Shown: one piece after another, positions 36,888-44,627 of the stretch | How positions within the stretch are numbered: the stretch's first letter is position 1 | Layout of the letters: each line of letters opens with the position of its first letter | Assembly: GCF_006402735.1 (NCBI RefSeq) | Contig: NZ_CP017174.1 | Coordinates: 1,739,001 to 1,803,000 of the forward strand | DNA length: 64,000 bases | From: Myxococcus xanthus | GTDB lineage: Bacteria; Myxococcota; Myxococcia; Myxococcales; Myxococcaceae | Direction of reading: 5' to 3' | Notes under the pieces: model-generated | What the model was told of the DNA's origin: nothing | Database searches by the model: none | Seen by the model: the letters and a program-made list of their open reading frames with translations, nothing else | Program-made: the position numbers and the translations under genes

Positions 36888-37259
36888 TCAAGCGAGGCCG
36901 CTGGGGGTATGGCGGATGCCAGAGGCGCTGCGAAGCGCCTCCGCCCACCATGGCTCGGCCGCCACCAGGACGTCCCGGCCTCGCAGCCGCGCCACCATGC
37001 CCTCGGGCGCCACGACGGAGAAGCGCAGGGGCTTCCCGAGCGCGGAGGTGAGCGCGGCCATGGTGCTCTCATCCTCGGCGGAGAAGCCGAGCGGACCGTC
37101 GGGGTGGCTGTGCGCCACCTCTTCAAGGACGTCACGCAGCCGCCAGATGGCTTCCCAGCGGGCGCGTGAGTCGGGCAGTTGATTCGGGCTGTCGGACGCG
37201 TCGCACCACAGCACTTCGCCGCCGTGGCCGATGAGCAGGCAGACCTCTCGTGTGGACAT
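36888..37259 (-). CDS. JAB/MPN-like metallopeptidase
   Basis: A 123-residue protein with the JAMM signature H50-S-H52-x7-S60-x2-D63 (HSHPDGPLGFSAED). JAB peptidases of bacteria remove or mature ubiquitin-like proteins, or cleave cysteine-synthesis intermediates. The upstream Glu is likely E36 or E46-47. It overlaps the end of the unknown gene, so the unit is Ro60-like protein, unknown protein, JAB on one transcript. With the Ubl and E1 genes 7 kb away it completes a candidate conjugation/deconjugation set. Confidence 0.8.
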   Translation of the reverse strand: MSTREVCLLIGHGGEVLWCDASDSPNQLPDSRARWEAIWRLRDVLEEVAHSHPDGPLGFSAEDESTMAALTSALGKPLRFSVVAPEGMVARLRGRDVLVAAEPWWAEALRSASGIRHTPSGLA

Positions 37260-37269
37260 GGCCGTCTCC

Positions 37270-38259
37270 TCAGGCATGCCGGGTCACCACCAGGACATCC
37301 GTTTCAATGGCCTCGCGAATGACGGACGGTAGGCTCTCCAGCGTGACATCTCCGTCCGCACCGGCCAGGCAGATGCCTGCGTCCAGGACCTGGAGCGAGT
37401 CCGCCGCGACGATGGAGACGAAGCGCTCCCCCATGAAGGCATACGTCACCTCCAGCCGCTGGCCCGCCAGCCGCCGCAAGTCCAGCGGACGCGCGCCCGC
37501 GTTCATCAACGCCTGCTGCGCGCGCTGCATGCCATCCTCCCTCGGATTCCCGCGGACGCCCCGCGACTCCAGACGGGCGATGCGCCGCTGGGCTTCCGCA
37601 ATCAATTCCGCGGACCGGGCCCGTCGCTCGGCGTACTCTCGCTCCTGTTGCGTCCGTGCCGTCTGGGCTTCACGTTCATGGTGCAGACGACGCAGGCAAT
37701 CCTCCGCCGGAACGCGGCCGCCCTCCGCCACCGCGAGTATCCGGCCTCGGACCTCGGCGGGTGCGAAGCGGATGCCCAGGTCGCGCGAGACACGCTCCAG
37801 CAGGGCGTAGCCAAACGCGGCCCGCAGGGGGGCGCTCACGCCCCGAATGTGGGCGAGGGGTTGGTTCTGCTCCAGCGCGAGGCGTGCCGCGCCCTCGGCT
37901 TCGCTTTCGAAATCCTCGCCTTCGAAGAGCAGGGCGCCGTCAAACCATCGGCGCGCACTCACCGGCGCCAGGCGCGGCGGCTCCTCCTCCGGCATCAACT
38001 CCAGGGGCTCCGCCACGGCGCCTTCTCGCACCAGCCGGCGTCCCCAGGCATGTCCCCGCACGCGCGGCAGCGCCTCCATGCACTCAGGCTCGGAGGGTTC
38101 ACGCGGCGTGGCGTCTCGTCCCTTCACATCGAAGCGCCACCACCCCGGGGTGACCGGGGTGGTGACACGGAGGCGTCGCGAGGCGGAATCGACGGTGCCA
38201 CCGCCCAGATACGGCAGCACCACCGACTCCACCTTCCCGAGGAACTTCCGGTAGTCCAC
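37270..38259 (-). CDS. uncharacterised protein in the Ro60-like operon
   Basis: A 329-residue protein, MDYRKFLGKVESVVLPYLGG. The N-terminal 170 residues are rich in strands (RRLRVTTPVTPGWWRFDVKG), the middle (about 180-245) is a charged coiled-coil-like helix (REAQTARTQQEREYAERRARSAELIAEAQRRIARLE), the last 80 are strands. No signal or membrane segment. I do not recognise the family. Its place between the vWA protein and the JAB gene suggests a complex member. Confidence 0.75.
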   Translation of the reverse strand: MDYRKFLGKVESVVLPYLGGGTVDSASRRLRVTTPVTPGWWRFDVKGRDATPREPSEPECMEALPRVRGHAWGRRLVREGAVAEPLELMPEEEPPRLAPVSARRWFDGALLFEGEDFESEAEGAARLALEQNQPLAHIRGVSAPLRAAFGYALLERVSRDLGIRFAPAEVRGRILAVAEGGRVPAEDCLRRLHHEREAQTARTQQEREYAERRARSAELIAEAQRRIARLESRGVRGNPREDGMQRAQQALMNAGARPLDLRRLAGQRLEVTYAFMGERFVSIVAADSLQVLDAGICLAGADGDVTLESLPSVIREAIETDVLVVTRHA

Positions 38260-38289
38260 GACGCCTCCTCTTTCCTCACTGCGTTGGCT

Positions 38290-40059
38290 TCACGCCACCT
38301 TCAGCAGCGGCGTGCGCATCACCCGCTCCACCCAGCCGGACTGGGCGGTTCCGGGCAGCGTGGGCGCATCCATCAGCGCCTTGAGCACCCGGGGGACCTG
38401 GTACGGGTCCTCGAACTGGTCCACGTTCACTTCGCTGAAGGGCACTCGCAGCTGCGCGGCGCAGGTTCGAACCGTCGAGCCCCGCGCATGTGCCACCGAC
38501 ACCAGCAGGGCCATCGCCGACACCGGGATGCGGAGGTCACGGAATGCCCGGGCGAACTGGTCGCCTGCCTCTCCGGCCTCGTCTCCCACCACGATGACCA
38601 CCAGCTTCGCGTCCTCCGGCACGCGAACGCCGTCACGATGCAACGCGTGCAGCGCGGACGCGTGCACCGTTCCTCCCGACGCCCGCAGCCCCGCCAGCAT
38701 GTGCTGGACGGCGATGCGGTTGGCGGCCTTTGGACGCAGCACCGTGCCCAGGGTGTCGAACGCGGCGATGTGCAGCTTGTCCATCGGGAAGCCCGCGAGG
38801 ATGCGCGACAGCGCCTCCTTCGAACTCTCGATGGCCCCCTCCATGGAGCCCGACTTGTCGATGAGGAACATCACCCGCACGTCGGTCTCCGCCGTCGCCT
38901 CCGCCACTGCCTGCCGTGCCGCGTTGTCGCTGGCCTCCTCCAGCTTGCGTCGCAGCACCTCGCTGCGGACGTTCTTCGCGATGTTCAGCGCCCGCTGGTC
39001 CGTGGCCGTGTGCACTGCCTTCTCCCAACGCGCGCGGATGGCCGGGTCCGTCAGCAGGCCCAGCTCCTCGAGCGTGGGCGTCATCAGCCGCAGGTCACGG
39101 TCCGACAGCGAGGGCAACAGCGCCGCCATGATGGCCGGCGTGAGACCCACGTCCTTCGGCAGCCGGCCCACGACCTCCTTGTAGGAGAGGCGCTCCAGGT
39201 CGATCCACTCGCAGATTTCCGCCTCCGACAGGCCGTCGAAGCGCTCGCGCTTGACCAGCGTCAGCCCATTCAGGCCCACCTCGCGGTGGCCCTGCGCGGA
39301 CTGCTTCTGCTTCCAGCCAAGCACCTCGAAGAAGCCCTGCGCGCGCGGCTTGTAGCCGGCCTTGCGCGCCAGCTTCTTCAGCGTCTCCTTGTAGCCCGCC
39401 TTCACCAGACCCTGGAGCATGGGCATGTTGGCCTCACGCGCCGCCAGCCACTTCGACGCCACGCGCTTCCAGCGGCCCAGCGGCGCCTTTCGGGACGCTG
39501 GGTCACCAAAGCCCGCCTCGCGGTTGAGTTGAGCGATCTCCGGATGCTCCAGCAGCTCCGCCACGCGCAGCACCGCCTTGGGCGTGAGCATGCGCATCGA
39601 CTTGCGCTCGTAGTGGAGCACCATCGCCTCGCCGATGGCTCGCCAGTCGTCGTCGTGGAAGGCCACGCCGCCGTGCTCATCGCGCACGGGCTGGCCCGCG
39701 TGCTCCTGCACCAGCATGAGCGCGCACGTCGCGACCTTGAGGTCGCGCCAGTCCGTCTGGGTCAGCGCGTACGACGCGAAGTGAGCCATCAACTCGGCGT
39801 TGAGCCGGTAGATGTCCAGGAGCTGCCGGTAGAGCTTCACTGCGGCGGGAACGAAGAGGCCCGGCTTCACCGGGCGCCCCTTTTCACGCTGGAACGGCGT
39901 GGCGTGCGCCGCCGCGTGCCAGGTGCCATTCACATCCAGGCCAGGCCGGTTGTGCCACAGGTGGGCGGAGCCTCCGAGCACCAGGTCCAGCAGGCGCTCG
40001 GCGGGACCGCGCTGCGACTCGGGCAGCAGCGCGTTCGGGTTCTGCGTCTGGGTCGTCAT
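38290..40059 (-). CDS. Ro60/TROVE-like protein with C-terminal vWA domain
   Basis: A 589-residue protein. The first 370 residues look like stacked helices (PAAVKLYRQLLDIYRLNAELM, WLAAREANMPMLQGLVKAGYK, RLSYKEVVGRLPKDVGLTPA). The last 220 are a von Willebrand A domain with MIDAS DKSGS near 399-403 and later Thr and Asp ligands (GGTVHAS, VVGDEAGEAGD). This size and order, helical ring then vWA, is that of Ro60/TROVE proteins, which bind Y RNAs and misfolded RNAs. The helical part is divergent, so the call leans on the two Y-RNA-like genes upstream. Start ATG 40059 follows AAGGGAG. Confidence 0.65.
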   Translation of the reverse strand: MTTQTQNPNALLPESQRGPAERLLDLVLGGSAHLWHNRPGLDVNGTWHAAAHATPFQREKGRPVKPGLFVPAAVKLYRQLLDIYRLNAELMAHFASYALTQTDWRDLKVATCALMLVQEHAGQPVRDEHGGVAFHDDDWRAIGEAMVLHYERKSMRMLTPKAVLRVAELLEHPEIAQLNREAGFGDPASRKAPLGRWKRVASKWLAAREANMPMLQGLVKAGYKETLKKLARKAGYKPRAQGFFEVLGWKQKQSAQGHREVGLNGLTLVKRERFDGLSEAEICEWIDLERLSYKEVVGRLPKDVGLTPAIMAALLPSLSDRDLRLMTPTLEELGLLTDPAIRARWEKAVHTATDQRALNIAKNVRSEVLRRKLEEASDNAARQAVAEATAETDVRVMFLIDKSGSMEGAIESSKEALSRILAGFPMDKLHIAAFDTLGTVLRPKAANRIAVQHMLAGLRASGGTVHASALHALHRDGVRVPEDAKLVVIVVGDEAGEAGDQFARAFRDLRIPVSAMALLVSVAHARGSTVRTCAAQLRVPFSEVNVDQFEDPYQVPRVLKALMDAPTLPGTAQSGWVERVMRTPLLKVA

Positions 40060-40205
40060 GGTGTCTCCCTTGGGACGTGCCGCGGGTCAGGCGCGGGGCG
40101 GACCACTCGCGACGAGGCGAGCGGAGTGCACCGCGCGTGGACGCACGGGTGCCTTGCGCTTCAGCGAAGGCGGCCCATGCGAAGTCAGAATGTGGAGGAA
40201 AGGGT

Positions 40206-40340
40206 GCGCCCGAGTGACGAGGCCATTCTTGGATTAACGGTCCCAGTGCTCTACCGCTGAGCTACGGAGCCACGAATGGCTCCGGCGGGATTCGAACCCG
40301 CGACAGCTGTATGGCGTGTTGGGCCCCGTCGGCCGGGCGC
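40206..40340 (-). ncRNA. Y-RNA-like, circularly permuted tRNA-like RNA 1
   Basis: On the minus strand, in order: outer stem 5' arm GCGCCCG (40340-40334); a GGCC-loop-GGCC hairpin; T arm GCGGG-TTCGAAT-CCCGC; 3' acceptor strand CGGAGCC; a 6-nt closing loop ATTCGT; 5' acceptor strand GGCTCCG; D arm GCTC/GAGC with GG; an Asn-type anticodon arm with GTT; outer stem 3' arm CGGGCGC (40212-40206). Rearranged, the two parts make a tRNA-Asn cloverleaf. YrlA-type bacterial Y RNAs have this plan and bind Ro60. It lies 9 bp after the phosphatase stop and 147 bp before the Ro60-like gene. Confidence 0.75.
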
Positions 40341-40348
40341 GAAATTGA

Positions 40349-41056
40349 TTACGAGAAGACGGACACGTCGCCGTGGACCGGAATCCGGGCCACGTCCTTG
40401 CCGCCCCGGTATGTACTCCGGGCCGGCACCGAGACGAGCTCCCAGGTAGGGAGTACCACCGCTGTCAGCGACCGTCCGTAGACGCACCCGGTGTCGATAC
40501 CCACCGCGTGCTCGGTGACGAGCGGCGCGTCGAAGACGGTGTGGCCGAAGATGACCCGCTCCGGCCCCTTCCAGTGGTGCGTCCAGAAGGTCCAGCCTTC
40601 AGGCGCCTTGGATGGCCAGTAGCTCTTGGCCGCTGGGGGCCGGATGCACTGGGCATGGAGCAGGTGGTACGGGTCCTGTTTCTCGACAGGGATGTCCGGC
40701 AGCATGCCGGCGTGCACCACGATGGCGTTGTGCTCCGGCAGCCGCAGGTAGCGAGGCAGTTGTGCCATCCAGTCATAGTGCCCGGGTTCGAGCACCCGGC
40801 GCGTCTCGAGGTGGTCGGGATGCAACCGCTCGTCCGCCCGGTGGCGCTGCTGGAGGTGCTTCTCCTCGTGGTTGCCGAGGATGGCCTCGTGCCACATGGC
40901 CAGCTCCACGCACTCGCGGCGCTTCGGGCCGCGGTCCACCAGGTCACCCGCGAAGATGATCCGGTCGCTGGAGGTCGCGCCCACCTTGTCGAGCAGCTCC
41001 ACGGCTTCGTCGTAACAGCCGTGAAGGTCTCCGATGACGATGGTGCGGCGGGACAT
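40349..41056 (-). CDS. PPP-family metallophosphoesterase
   Basis: A 235-residue phosphatase with the three PPP signatures: GDLHG, GDLVDRG and GNHE, then VVHAG and GHTVFD histidines. Members include Ap4A hydrolase, PrpA-type protein phosphatases and the 2',3'-phosphatase part of bacterial RNA-repair Pnkp. ATG 41056 has GAGG upstream; a TTG five codons earlier is also open. It sits between two tRNA-like RNAs and before a Ro60-like gene, which makes RNA-end healing an attractive but unproven role. Confidence 0.85.
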   Translation of the reverse strand: MSRRTIVIGDLHGCYDEAVELLDKVGATSSDRIIFAGDLVDRGPKRRECVELAMWHEAILGNHEEKHLQQRHRADERLHPDHLETRRVLEPGHYDWMAQLPRYLRLPEHNAIVVHAGMLPDIPVEKQDPYHLLHAQCIRPPAAKSYWPSKAPEGWTFWTHHWKGPERVIFGHTVFDAPLVTEHAVGIDTGCVYGRSLTAVVLPTWELVSVPARSTYRGGKDVARIPVHGDVSVFS

Positions 41057-41083
41057 GACGCGAATCCTCAAGAAGGGAAAGTT

Positions 41084-41211
41084 GAGCGCCCGAGTGAAGA
41101 AGCCAGTTGGCTGATTCCAGGATCAGTGACGGACCACCCGTCGGCACATGCCCATGGGGCATATGTGTGGAGTCGAACCACGGCTTGTAGGGCCGCTTCG
41201 GCCGGGCGCTC
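41084..41211 (-). ncRNA. Y-RNA-like, circularly permuted tRNA-like RNA 2
   Basis: Outer helix GAGCGCCCG (41211-41203) with CGGGCGCTC (41092-41084), 9 bp; GGCC-GAAGC-GGCC hairpin; T arm with loop TTCGACT; 3' acceptor strand CATATGC then C-CCA, so the mature 3' end is encoded; a 3-nt TGG link; 5' acceptor strand GCATGTG; D arm GACG/CGTC with GG loop; an anticodon-like hairpin CTGAT/ATCAG at 41111-41126. Directly follows an ECF-type promoter motif and precedes the phosphatase gene by 27 bp. Same architecture as the RNA at 40206-40340 with different arms, so it is selected for structure. Confidence 0.75.
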
Positions 41212-41229
41212 GAAAGCGATGGGGGCGAA

Positions 41230-41254
41230 GACGCAGGCCCCCGCTGTTCCTGAC
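41230..41254 (-). promoter_or_regulatory. ECF-type promoter motif for tRNA-like RNA 2 and the Ro60-like operon
   Basis: GTCAGG (41254-41249), 15 bp, CGTC (41233-41230) on the minus strand, about 20 bp before the RNA's outer helix. Nothing similar is seen immediately before the Ro60-like gene, so the whole minus-strand unit may start here. Confidence 0.6.
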
Positions 41255-41274
41255 AGGTGATTTTCCGGGGCCCG

Positions 41275-41310
41275 GTTCCTGACGCCTGCTCTATAAATCC
41301 CGTCAGGAAC
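41275..41310. promoter_or_regulatory. dyad of the promoter element between the sigma gene and RNA 2
   Basis: GTTCCTGACG (41275-41284) and CGTCAGGAAC (41301-41310) form a perfect 10-bp dyad around 16 bp that hold TATAAAT. A third copy, GTTCCTGAC, is at 41246-41254. The dyad contains the -35-like element of the sigma promoter and a minus-strand copy, so it may be an operator shared by divergent promoters. Confidence 0.55.
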
Positions 41311-41327
41311 GCCACGCGGCTTTCGTC
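41302..41327 (+). promoter_or_regulatory. ECF-type promoter motif for the sigma gene (autoregulation)
   Basis: GTCAGG at 41302-41307, 16 bp, CGTC at 41324-41327, 162 bp before the sigma-factor GTG. The same bipartite motif as before the other members suggests the sigma factor drives its own gene. Confidence 0.55.
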
Positions 41328-41488
41328 CGACTTCGCGGGTGCCAATTGTCCGGTGATTCCGCCTGGTTGGCGCTCCCTGCTTGTCTCGGAGGCTGCCTGC
41401 GGATGCCAACGTGGTACCTTGCCGCGCCACATCCCCGTAACCCAACATCCCGGGGCGACTTCCCCGGCGCAGCCCCCAGGTCCTTCCG

Positions 41489-42157
41489 GTGTACGAGCAG
41501 CTCACGGATGACGAATTGTTCGCGGAGGTGGTCCGCCGCCGCGCCACTGGCGAGCCCGTTGGAGGCCCGCTCGGGGCGTTGGTGCAGCGGTGGGCCCGAC
41601 CCTCGCGGTACGTCATCAGCAAGATTCAGGCGAGCTACGGCCGTGGTTCCCCAGCGGACGCGGACGAGCTCTTCCAGGACGCGGTCGGGAAGTTCATCGA
41701 CCGGGGTCTGGACCAGTTCCGCGGCGTGTCGGAGCAGATGCCCGGCCGGAGCGCGTCTCCCAAGACGTTCTTCCTGCGCATCGTCAAGCACGTGGCCATC
41801 GACTTCTACCGGAAGCACCGCGAGGAGCTCGCGGCGCCTCCTTCGGACCCCGATGACGCCATGGAAGAGCCACCCTCCGAGGTGGCTCGCGCCGTCGAGT
41901 TCGGGAAGCGGCGTGAAGAGCGCGCCGAAGCCCAGGAGCTGTATTGGGCGGCATTTGCCCGCCTCCAGCAGGAGCACCCGAAGGAAGCTTCGGCTTGGGA
42001 CCTGTACCACCACGAAGACGTCGAGGATCACGAAGAATGTGCCCGGCGCCTGAACATCACCGTGGTGAACAGCTACAAGCGCGTCAGCCGGGCCCAGGCC
42101 TACCTCAAGCTCTACCTGCTGGACCTTCATCGCGAGTCGCATGGGGAGGAAGCGTGA
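41489..42157 (+). CDS. ECF-type RNA polymerase sigma factor
   Basis: A 222-residue protein from GTG 41489. Region 2: DADELFQDAVGKFIDRGLDQFRG then PKTFFLRIVKHVAIDFYRKHRE, the core-binding and -10 part. Region 4: DHEECARRLNITVVNSYKRVSRAQAYLK, the -35-reading helix-turn-helix. The linker is acidic. It is followed 48 bp later by an anti-sigma-like gene. Its own promoter carries the GTCAGG-N16-CGTC motif, so I infer it recognises that motif. Confidence 0.85.
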   Translation: MYEQLTDDELFAEVVRRRATGEPVGGPLGALVQRWARPSRYVISKIQASYGRGSPADADELFQDAVGKFIDRGLDQFRGVSEQMPGRSASPKTFFLRIVKHVAIDFYRKHREELAAPPSDPDDAMEEPPSEVARAVEFGKRREERAEAQELYWAAFARLQQEHPKEASAWDLYHHEDVEDHEECARRLNITVVNSYKRVSRAQAYLKLYLLDLHRESHGEEA

Positions 42158-42205
42158 GCCGCCTCCTTCCCCGCCACACCCGGGGTACCCAGGAGGAATG
42201 AACCC

Positions 42206-43393
42206 ATGATTGTTGGAGATACGCTGTCCCGCTATTCCGCCCGCCGCTCGCAGCTTCTGTCGGGCACGGCTTCTCCCGGTGAAGTTCTCGAGGCGGCGGG
42301 TGACCTGCTGCGCCGCCGCTCCCGGTTGGAGACCGAAGGTGTGGACGCCGCCCTGCGGGGCCTGGGTCGACCTCAGGTGGAAGCCTGGTTGAAGTCGCAG
42401 AAGCCGCAGTCGCTGCAACCGGTGCTGCTGAGGGCCGCGGAAGAAGCTGTCGAGGTGGCGCTCGACGGCGGCGAAGAGGCGGACATGTGGCGGGCCTCCG
42501 CGCTGGAGGGACTTTCCGCTCGCGACCGGGCCTCCTCCGCCGCACACGCCCTGGCCGTCTGGGAGGGCTTTCACGGGGCCCTCGACGGCGAGTCCGCGCA
42601 GCTTCGAGACCGCTTTCTCGCCGCGCTCCAGAGTCTGGACTCAGCACTCCGTCCCCGAGCGCGTTGGTTCATCCCACTCAATCCGCAGCGCCGGCAGGAG
42701 CGCGACCTCCTCGAGCCCGCCGAGCAGGACGCCGCCTGGTGGTTCTCCGCGCGCGCCGGCTGCGATGACCTGGTCGCCACCTGGACGGCCACTCCCCAGA
42801 CGCTGACGGCCCACCTTCAGGAATGCGACGCATGCCGCGCGGACATGGCGGATGCCGCGCCCGTGGACATGCCTCCCCGCCGGCACCTCACCGCGGACGA
42901 CCTCTGGCGCCTCGACATGGGGCTGCTGTCCGAGGACGAGCGGACCCGGCTGGATGCGCACACGGCGCGCTGCGGCGAGTGTGCCCAGGCCGTGCTGGCG
43001 CTGGACGAGGGCGAGGCGGCCATCGAAGAGGCGCTGGACATGGAGGAGGACGGGACGGTAGCCCGCTCCGCGCGCACCTCGCGCGCGCCTGTCTCCCACC
43101 GCGCTCACGCCGCCCGCCTGCCGGAGCAGCGCGAGGTGCTGGATGAGCGCCGCGACTTTCGCGTGGTGCTGGTGCGTGAGCGTCAGCGCGTGCGCCTGCT
43201 GGTGCAGCCCCTGACTGGACGGACCGTGACGGCGGCGGTGTTCCTGAGCCCCGGCCGTCCCTCGCTCAAGCCGGCCCATGGGCCGGAGGGCATCGCCTTT
43301 GATTTGACGTCCGCGTCGTCCACCGGCGCGCGCTCTGCCCACCTGTCCGTGCAGGCGGGGAGCGAAACCCTGGAGCGCGACTTCGCCTTCTGA
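42206..43393 (+). CDS. anti-sigma-like protein with two zinc-finger motifs
   Basis: A 395-residue protein with no membrane segment. Two HxxxCxxC motifs: TAHLQECDACRADM and DAHTARCGECAQAV, the first near residue 209, the second near 255, like tandem ZAS/anti-sigma fingers. About 200 helical residues precede them; a C-terminal beta domain follows (RVVLVRERQRVRLLVQPLTG). Most single anti-sigma factors have one finger and a membrane helix; a soluble two-finger form would be a cytoplasmic sensor. AGGAGGA lies 8 bp before the ATG. Confidence 0.75.
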   Translation: MIVGDTLSRYSARRSQLLSGTASPGEVLEAAGDLLRRRSRLETEGVDAALRGLGRPQVEAWLKSQKPQSLQPVLLRAAEEAVEVALDGGEEADMWRASALEGLSARDRASSAAHALAVWEGFHGALDGESAQLRDRFLAALQSLDSALRPRARWFIPLNPQRRQERDLLEPAEQDAAWWFSARAGCDDLVATWTATPQTLTAHLQECDACRADMADAAPVDMPPRRHLTADDLWRLDMGLLSEDERTRLDAHTARCGECAQAVLALDEGEAAIEEALDMEEDGTVARSARTSRAPVSHRAHAARLPEQREVLDERRDFRVVLVRERQRVRLLVQPLTGRTVTAAVFLSPGRPSLKPAHGPEGIAFDLTSASSTGARSAHLSVQAGSETLERDFAF

Positions 43394-43416
43394 CGGGAGG
43401 TCCCCGTTTCACGCCG

Positions 43417-43436
43417 GGGCCCGTGGTCACGGGCCC
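43417..43436. terminator. hairpin between convergent genes
   Basis: GGGCCCGT-GGTC-ACGGGCCC, an 8-bp perfect stem between the stops of the anti-sigma gene and the secreted protein gene. No T tract. Confidence 0.5.
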
Positions 43437-43443
43437 TCCGCGC

Positions 43444-44616
43444 TCACGGTGACATGGGGATTGCGGTCCGCTGCGTGTCGAGCGCCTGACGGCTGCGCAC
43501 GGGGGGCTGCGGAATGGGAATGCTCCCCGCCGGCAACGTGGGGCTGAAGCCATTCACCAGGAGGGCGATGATGAGCTGCGCGTTGGGTGGGCGGGTGCCG
43601 AGCGCCGCGCCGCAGATGTCCAATTGGTCCAGCACCCGGGGGCCCTCGGTGCGCTGGTAGCGGTTGCACGTGGCGCCCACCTGCGGGTCCAGGTGTCGCG
43701 CCATCTCGCGCATGTTGCGGCCCCAGCGCATGGTGAGCTTCTCTGGCGTGAGCTGGATGTTGACGGGCTCCTCACCCCACGTCCCCTCGATGAGGGTGCG
43801 CCGTCCACCGGCCTTCAGCTTCAGCTCGAGCGCGCGCTGTCCCAGCGTGCCCGTCACCGCGATGCCGTGCTCGTAGACCTCCTCGCCGAGGATGCTCACC
43901 CAGACGCCGTCCTTGCGCCGGGTGTACGGCTTGTCCGCGGCGATGCGGCCGTGGTTGAACCAGACGTCGCCCACGCGGCCCAGTGGCAGTTGGTCGTTCT
44001 TCGCCACCGGCGCGGGTTCGTCCTCCAGTCCTGAAGGCCCGGCCGCGGCCACCACCGGCCGTGAGGCCAGCAGGTCCGTCACCGGCACGGACGTGTCGAC
44101 GATCTCGAAGCGCACGCCGTCCAGCCAGGCCTGTCCCGTGCCGCTCATGATGAGGCCGGCCATGATGGTGGTGGCTTCCTTCGGGACGTCCAGCACCACG
44201 TCGTAGCGCTTGCAGCCCGCGGTGCCCACCAGGGCGCGCGACTGCATGTTGTCGAAGGCCAGGGGCTGCTTCGGGTCGGGCCCTTCCACGCGCATCCACA
44301 GGCCAGCCCAGCCCTCCACGTCCTTGATGCGGAGCGCGCCGGAGAAGCGCAGCCGCTTGCCCCGAAAGTCGTGCGCGCCGAAGGCCTGCATGAAGGTGCC
44401 GTAGCCATTCTCATCCGGCGACAGCGAGCGGAGGTAGGCGCTGCGGTTGCCTTCGCACGTGGCGCTGCTGTCCACGCCGGCCTCGTAGCGCTTGGGGGCG
44501 CTCTCCGTCACATACCAGCCGACTGGCAACTTCTGGGCGCCTTCCGACGGCTGCGCACCGGCCCCGGTGGAGGCCAGCGCGAGCAGAAGGGCGGCGAGTT
44601 TCTTCCGGAAGTCCAT
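43444..44616 (-). CDS. secreted protein, transcriptional-regulator-like beta domain
   Basis: About 390 residues; signal peptide ending GAGAQP. The first 180 mature residues (GWYVTESAPKRYEAGVDSS, FRGKRLRFSGALRIKDVEGWAGLWMRVEG, AWLDGVRFEIVD) match the beta-sandwich seen at the C-terminus of some AraC-type and helix-turn-helix regulators and in secreted myxobacterial proteins. The rest is unknown. It is the third gene of the sigma/anti-sigma/secreted operon, its start overlapping the anti-sigma end region by 12 bp. Confidence 0.6.
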   Translation of the reverse strand: MDFRKKLAALLLALASTGAGAQPSEGAQKLPVGWYVTESAPKRYEAGVDSSATCEGNRSAYLRSLSPDENGYGTFMQAFGAHDFRGKRLRFSGALRIKDVEGWAGLWMRVEGPDPKQPLAFDNMQSRALVGTAGCKRYDVVLDVPKEATTIMAGLIMSGTGQAWLDGVRFEIVDTSVPVTDLLASRPVVAAAGPSGLEDEPAPVAKNDQLPLGRVGDVWFNHGRIAADKPYTRRKDGVWVSILGEEVYEHGIAVTGTLGQRALELKLKAGGRRTLIEGTWGEEPVNIQLTPEKLTMRWGRNMREMARHLDPQVGATCNRYQRTEGPRVLDQLDICGAALGTRPPNAQLIIALLVNGFSPTLPAGSIPIPQPPVRSRQALDTQRTAIPMSP

Positions 44617-44627
44617 GACGGGAATCC

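Noticed and set aside
40230-40301. Two ordinary truncated tRNA genes in tandem
   Set aside because: The two acceptor strands are complementary across a 6-nt loop and the outer flanks pair, with the same plan at two more loci; a permuted RNA explains this better than two chance fragments.
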